Part shown: positions 7,001 through 7,134 of the stretch, in pieces | How the letters are laid out: each line of letters begins with the position of its first letter | Numbering within the stretch: position 1 is the stretch's first letter | NCBI GenBank assembly: GCA_044238735.1 | Contig: JBIICS010000143.1 | Location: forward strand, 1-7,134 | Direction: 5' to 3' | Source of the DNA: JBIICS01 sp044238735 | Lineage (GTDB): Bacteria; Bacteroidota; Bacteroidia; UBA4408 | Length of the DNA: 7,134 bases | Translations under genes and position numbers: made by a program | Notes under the pieces: model-generated | Database searches by the model: none | What the model was told of the DNA's origin: nothing | Seen by the model: only the letters and a program-made list of their open reading frames with translations

Positions 7001-7134
7001 TAGAGGTGGTTATTTGTACTTCTATAAAAGAAGCTTTAGCAGGTAGAATTAAAATTTATCCAAATCCTGGTAATGGAAAAATTAGACTTGAAAATCCTTT
7101 TAATGAATCTATTAGCCTTAATCTGTATGATATT
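964..7134 (+). CDS. Giant T9SS-secreted SprB/Ig-like/PKD repeat adhesin, 3' end truncated
   Basis: One frame stays open for 2057 codons from ATG 964 to the right edge; I translated it throughout and found no stop. The start is fixed by an in-frame TAA at 952-954 and by a signal peptide that begins at the ATG. Domain order by residue: signal peptide 1-19; N-terminal beta-rich head 20-227; SprB repeat about 238-308; five Ig-like units 309-719; four PKD-like units 720-1081; three Ig-like units 1082-1328; three SprB-like units 1334-1559; a companion domain 1560-1668 plus a transthyretin-like module 1669-1757; PKD 1776-1862; two Ig-like units 1863-2019; and a T9SS type A sorting domain from about 2028, cut by the window. 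The expected full length is about 2100 residues. Composition is rich in Ser, Thr, Asn and Gly, with mostly paired cysteines. By family, this is a cell-surface or released adhesin/filament protein exported by Sec and T9SS. No catalytic motif was seen, so ligand and exact role are unknown. The SprB repeats recall the gliding adhesin SprB, but the protein is shorter and of different layout, so that symbol is not given. Confidence 0.95.
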   Translation, partial: MKSIKYTLISLFFLTRLYSQTTYNFATNTVSYVPITGTNITGANIDELVSNSIPIGFTFMYGGCNPTGYTNVKVSTNGFISLGNTLTGAIPNNNLNFTGQGPIIAPLWDDLKTDINGALLYATTGSAGNLIFTVEWKSMNWNATSGGNVISFQVKLYQADNRIEFIYSQGPSNPVAASASIGLNGGSVSGDFYSLTNSSGIPNYNKGTETNSIATKPATGQRYIFTPTTISTNITGSTQVSCFGGNSGSINTNSTGGFGSLTYLWNNNATTPNVSGLTAGNYNITVSDQSGCSKSTSQTITEPTAITVNAGSDQNICIGSSANLSASASGGAPPFTYQWSPNTNLSNPNIYNPTANPTSTTNYLVTATDGNGCTGNDQVLVIVNTATANAGSDQTICSGQSTTIGSSNTAGYTYLWSPTNGLSSSSVSNPNLTLSSAGTYSYTVTATSGSGCSANDLVVITVNANPTAPNAGTDQSLCNATTATLSANSISIGTGAWSVVSGSATFVNSTSPTSSITGLTAGSTVELKWTASNSGCILTDNVIITNSALPTTANAGADIKVCNLTTANLSANNATTGSGIWSVVTGTGTITNPSSPNSSITGLTIGNSVTARWTISNGACASSTDDVVILAATLPNVTGSAAPYNICSGGTSNLNASASGGSGGGYIYNWSPATGLSSSTVSNPSTSITASIIYTVNVTDGNNCSRNDTVTMNVKPLPTVNTVTNQSACNGTNFSPITFTGTAGASYNWTNTNSAIGLSSGGSGNINSFTGTNPNNSPISGSVSVTPTLNACSGTPKTFVLTVNPQVNVTGGATSTSYCSGTSTNPYTFTSNVGGATFNWTNSNTSIGLAASGTGNINSFVVSNSTNNDVISNLTVTASAFGCNSSPSAFTITAKAKPNVDSLANQSVCSGITFSTITFTGSVSGTTFNWTNNNTTIGLGSTGNGNINPFTTTNNGTNNITATISVTPVAAGCSGNSRNFNLISKPKPIVSSPSNQQYCAGESTINNSFTSNISGTTYNWLNNNTEIGLSSSGTGDILPFTASNNGAANSNITSTIVVTPTFNGCAGNNTSFTVSVAAQVSVDAGANKTICESEISYSLDGAFSLFYSSLAWASNGNGSFSPDNSTLNPSYTLGSNDIANGTVTLYLTASGLGNCLAQTDSIILSIDKLPSIANAGVDQVLCNDTIVFLSANIPSIYSNAIWSAASGSGVTSDYSQPNTLFTGLTKGSTSVFVWGVSNGLCPVSYDSVTVTVIDGPVINLGADTTLCSGSNLTLTPTNNGSNLSWSTGETSSSITVSPNASSTYYLYASKNGCNKTDSIMVNFSPSINITLIDKSDSLNCFGDTTGFINVNVSGGAQPLSSLQYLWSNNNNTLNLSNIQGGSYTLTVTDNLGCSKTSPSYTIYQPSPISVSLFPNGDLNCVNSSVIITTSIFGGTSPFNYSWSTSANTSDITAVSPGTYELTVTDSNGCSVSKSTFVNQTNGITYTYQLSNENCNNADASIDIFASGGSGSLSITTEDTQNSFSLFNLRSGFYSFTITDNQGCILTDSILIEKQGLINLNVSAQISSTPLTDGIAYLYQTQDTGAYVIIDTISFNGNQTATFTQVNPAYNYIVGVAANNNIFPQAILTFNGDVYRWEQSPHLTGLCSGPDINTLIQIVNPIPQTGGATISGQVIDATDTSGSRRPGEPIRGIDIILEDNPGGQISMRTQTDSNGVYTFNNVSSRSYTIYVNIPGCDMISTYSLTVDSTSQVFEKNFYTDSLAGTIDTTTTVAEAICNYNFAYSVIGGCSNEATYFINQSTNLSISNFSFSWDFENDGIIDDFTKGDNQITFNQSGTYTTKIKIQSNNSICKDSVLLTFNISTKPSVNAGNDISVCQNGSAQITLTTDASNFSWSSTNLLNNPTLLSTSVKTTNDTSVSLVLTVFNTSGCFNSDTIQITVNPLPEVSLNLNYDSACYGGGIITLSGENPTGGIFTATGLTGNLFDPVVAGLGTQTINYTVIDANNCISSISDQLEVVICTSIKEALAGRIKIYPNPGNGKIRLENPFNESISLNLYDI
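1021..1644 (+). other. N-terminal beta-rich head domain (residues 20-227)
   Basis: This is about 208 residues of non-repetitive sequence, unlike the rest of the protein. Recognisable stretches are SIPIGFTFMYGG (about 53-63), KVSTNGFISLG (73-83), GPIIAPLWDDL (101-111), IFTVEWKSMNW (131-141) and FQVKLYQADNRIEFIYS (152-168). I recall this pattern (IGFxFxFxG, then VSTNGFISFG, then IAPFWDDL, then FQVxLYExxNxIEFxY) from N-terminal beta-sandwich domains of many T9SS-secreted Bacteroidota proteins; it also resembles nidogen-type (NIDO) extracellular domains. It is the best candidate for a ligand-binding tip. The family name is from memory and not verified. Confidence 0.6.
1675..1887 (+). repeat. SprB repeat 1 (residues 238-308)
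   Basis: The segment has the SprB repeat signature: VSCFGGNSGSI at the start, a glycine turn followed by LTYLWNN, then VSGLTAGNYNITVSDQSGC and a closing ITEP. The two cysteines (C242, C292) sit where this family has its conserved pair. SprB repeats occur in the large gliding adhesin of Flavobacterium johnsoniae and in many other Bacteroidota surface proteins. This copy is isolated from the other three, which lie about 1000 residues downstream. Confidence 0.85.
1888..3120 (+). repeat. Five tandem Ig-like repeats (residues 309-719), two subtypes
   Basis: Five units of 80-85 residues are marked by first cysteines at C317, C397, C478, C562 and C647, and second cysteines at C373, C452, C536, C620 and C704. 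The first four open with a NAGxD motif. Two subtypes are visible. Type A (units 1, 2 and 5) has a YxWSPxTxLS core followed by an NP and a VTATDGNGC-like strand. Type B (units 3 and 4) has a GxWSVVxG core followed by SSITGLTxG. The order is A-A-B-B-A. Such repeats are usually rigid spacer beads in surface proteins. The units are diverged at the DNA level, so this is an old duplication rather than a recent one. Confidence 0.85.
3121..4206 (+). repeat. Four tandem PKD-like repeats with a 90-residue period (residues 720-1081)
   Basis: Four consecutive units begin near residues 720, 810, 900 and 990. The first cysteines are exactly 90 residues apart (C729, C819, C909, C999) and the second are 90-92 apart (C792, C883, C973, C1065). 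Each unit has QSxCxG or YCxG, an xxFTxxxxGxxYNW strand (W749, W840, W930, W1020), an IGLxxxGxGNINxF core (GDILPF in unit 4), and a late SVTPxxxGC strand. They match the PKD-like repeats common in Bacteroidota surface proteins and form a block clearly distinct from the Ig-like units on both sides. Confidence 0.85.
4207..4947 (+). repeat. Three further Ig-like repeats (residues 1082-1328)
   Basis: Unit 1 (about 1082-1172, C1091 and C1155) opens with DAGANKTIC and has a LAWASNGNGSF core. Unit 2 (about 1174-1258, C1182 and C1241) opens with NAGVDQVLC and has an IWSAASGSG core followed by LFTGLTKGS, so it belongs with the type B units upstream of the PKD-like block. Unit 3 is shorter (about 1259-1328, C1267 and C1313), opens with LGADTTLCSG and has the compact LSWSTGETSSSITVSP core seen in many gliding-motility-associated proteins. 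The presumed role is spacer or stalk. Confidence 0.8.
4963..5640 (+). repeat. Three SprB-like repeats (residues 1334-1559)
   Basis: Unit 1 (about 1337-1412) is a canonical SprB repeat: LNCFGDTTGFINVNVSGG, then LQYLWSNN, then GGSYTLTVTDNLGC and YQPSPI. Unit 2 (about 1418-1480) has LNCVNSSV, GGTSPFNYSWST and PGTYELTVTDSNGC. Unit 3 (about 1487-1559) is the most diverged, with ENCNNADASIDI, ASGGSGSLSI and SGFYSFTITDNQGC. Cysteine pairs are C1340/C1393, C1420/C1469 and C1494/C1543. All three share the terminal GxYxxTxTDxxGC strand with the isolated copy near the N-terminus. Confidence 0.82.
5641..6234 (+). other. Companion domain plus transthyretin-like (Cna-B/SdrD-B type) module
   Basis: Residues 1560-1668 hold strands such as GIAYLYQTQDTGAYVIIDTI and NGDVYRWEQSPHLTGLC, which usually precede the next module in T9SS-secreted proteins. 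Residues 1669-1757 start ISGQVIDA, then show a RRPGEPIRGIDIILED stretch, PGGQ, a TDSNGVYTFNNV strand and YTIYVNIPGCDM. The GxVxD...GxPIxGIxI.LE...TDxxGxYxFxNV pattern is that of carboxypeptidase-regulatory-like/SdrD-B/Cna-B domains with a transthyretin-like fold. The region interrupts the Ig/SprB bead string and separates the main repeat stalk from the C-terminal part. A 7-G tract lies inside it at 6063-6069. Confidence 0.72.
6289..6549 (+). other. PKD domain (residues 1776-1862)
   Basis: A typical PKD core is present: FSWDFENDGIIDD (about 1808-1820), then QITFNQSGTYTTKIKI (about 1828-1843). It follows a polythreonine linker (TTTT, residues 1767-1770) after the transthyretin-like module. The upstream gene has its own PKD domain at 303-551, so both proteins place one close to the C-terminal sorting signal. 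Confidence 0.85.
6550..7020 (+). repeat. Two C-terminal Ig-like units (residues 1863-2019)
   Basis: The first (1863-1941) opens with VNAGNDISVC and has a FSWSSTNLL core and a closing TSGCFNSDTIQITV strand (C1875, C1929). The second (1942-2019) is of another subtype: a cysteine early (C1955), then LSGENPTGGIFTATGL, FDPVVAGLGTQTINYTV and DANNC (C2005). That subtype, with a GGxFxGxGxxxxxFxPxxAGxGxxxIxY pattern, is frequent just before the sorting domain in Bacteroidota secreted proteins. Confidence 0.78.
7042..7134 (+). other. T9SS type A sorting domain, cut by the window edge
   Basis: Residues 2028-2057 show the first conserved block, IKIYPNPGNGKIRLE, followed by ISLNLYDI, the start of the second block. 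The SGxYFxxI block and the stop codon lie beyond the right edge. Comparison with the complete domain of the upstream gene suggests that about 40-50 codons are missing. Confidence 0.9.

Noticed and set aside
964..7134. Identification as the gliding adhesin sprB itself.
   Set aside because: SprB of Flavobacterium johnsoniae is several times longer and has another architecture; shared SprB repeats alone do not justify the name.

Overview
The window looks like a piece of an AT-rich Bacteroidota chromosome (Flavobacteriia/Sphingobacteriia/Chitinophagia-like; the genus cannot be named from the sequence). The grounds are the type IX secretion system (T9SS) type A C-terminal sorting domains with the YPNPGNG core on both genes, SprB-type repeats, tandem Ig/PKD-like secreted repeats, and the lack of a Shine-Dalgarno sequence before the one visible start codon.

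Layout. Bases 1-836 (+) are the 3' end of a gene for a secreted repeat protein: the tail of one Ig-like unit, one full Ig-like unit, a PKD domain and a complete T9SS sorting domain. Bases 837-963 are a 127-base intergenic gap with a strong intrinsic terminator (859-883) and AT-rich leader DNA. From 964 to the right edge (7134, +) runs one uninterrupted reading frame of 2057 codons. I translated it codon by codon and found no stop. It has a signal peptide, a beta-rich N-terminal head domain, a SprB repeat, five Ig-like repeats of two subtypes, four PKD-like repeats with a 90-residue period, three more Ig-like units, three SprB-like repeats, a transthyretin-like (Cna-B/SdrD-B/carboxypeptidase-regulatory type) module with a companion domain, a PKD domain, two more Ig-like units and the first part of a T9SS sorting domain. 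The window cuts the gene about 40-50 codons before its expected end, so the full protein should be about 2100 residues.

The two genes lie in the same direction and encode the same kind of product: large, Ser/Thr/Asn-rich, multidomain proteins that cross the inner membrane by Sec, cross the outer membrane by T9SS, and are attached to or released from the cell surface. The terminator between them suggests separate transcription. The likely role is adhesin or surface-filament material, possibly linked to adhesion or gliding because of the SprB repeats. No enzymatic motif was recognised.

I found no RNA gene, CRISPR array, insertion sequence or phage element. Long reverse-strand open frames inside the giant gene are shadows of its codon usage. 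The most noteworthy points are the mosaic repeat architecture, the ladder of regularly spaced cysteine pairs, and two homopolymers (T8 in the signal peptide, G7 late in the gene) that could be slippage sites.
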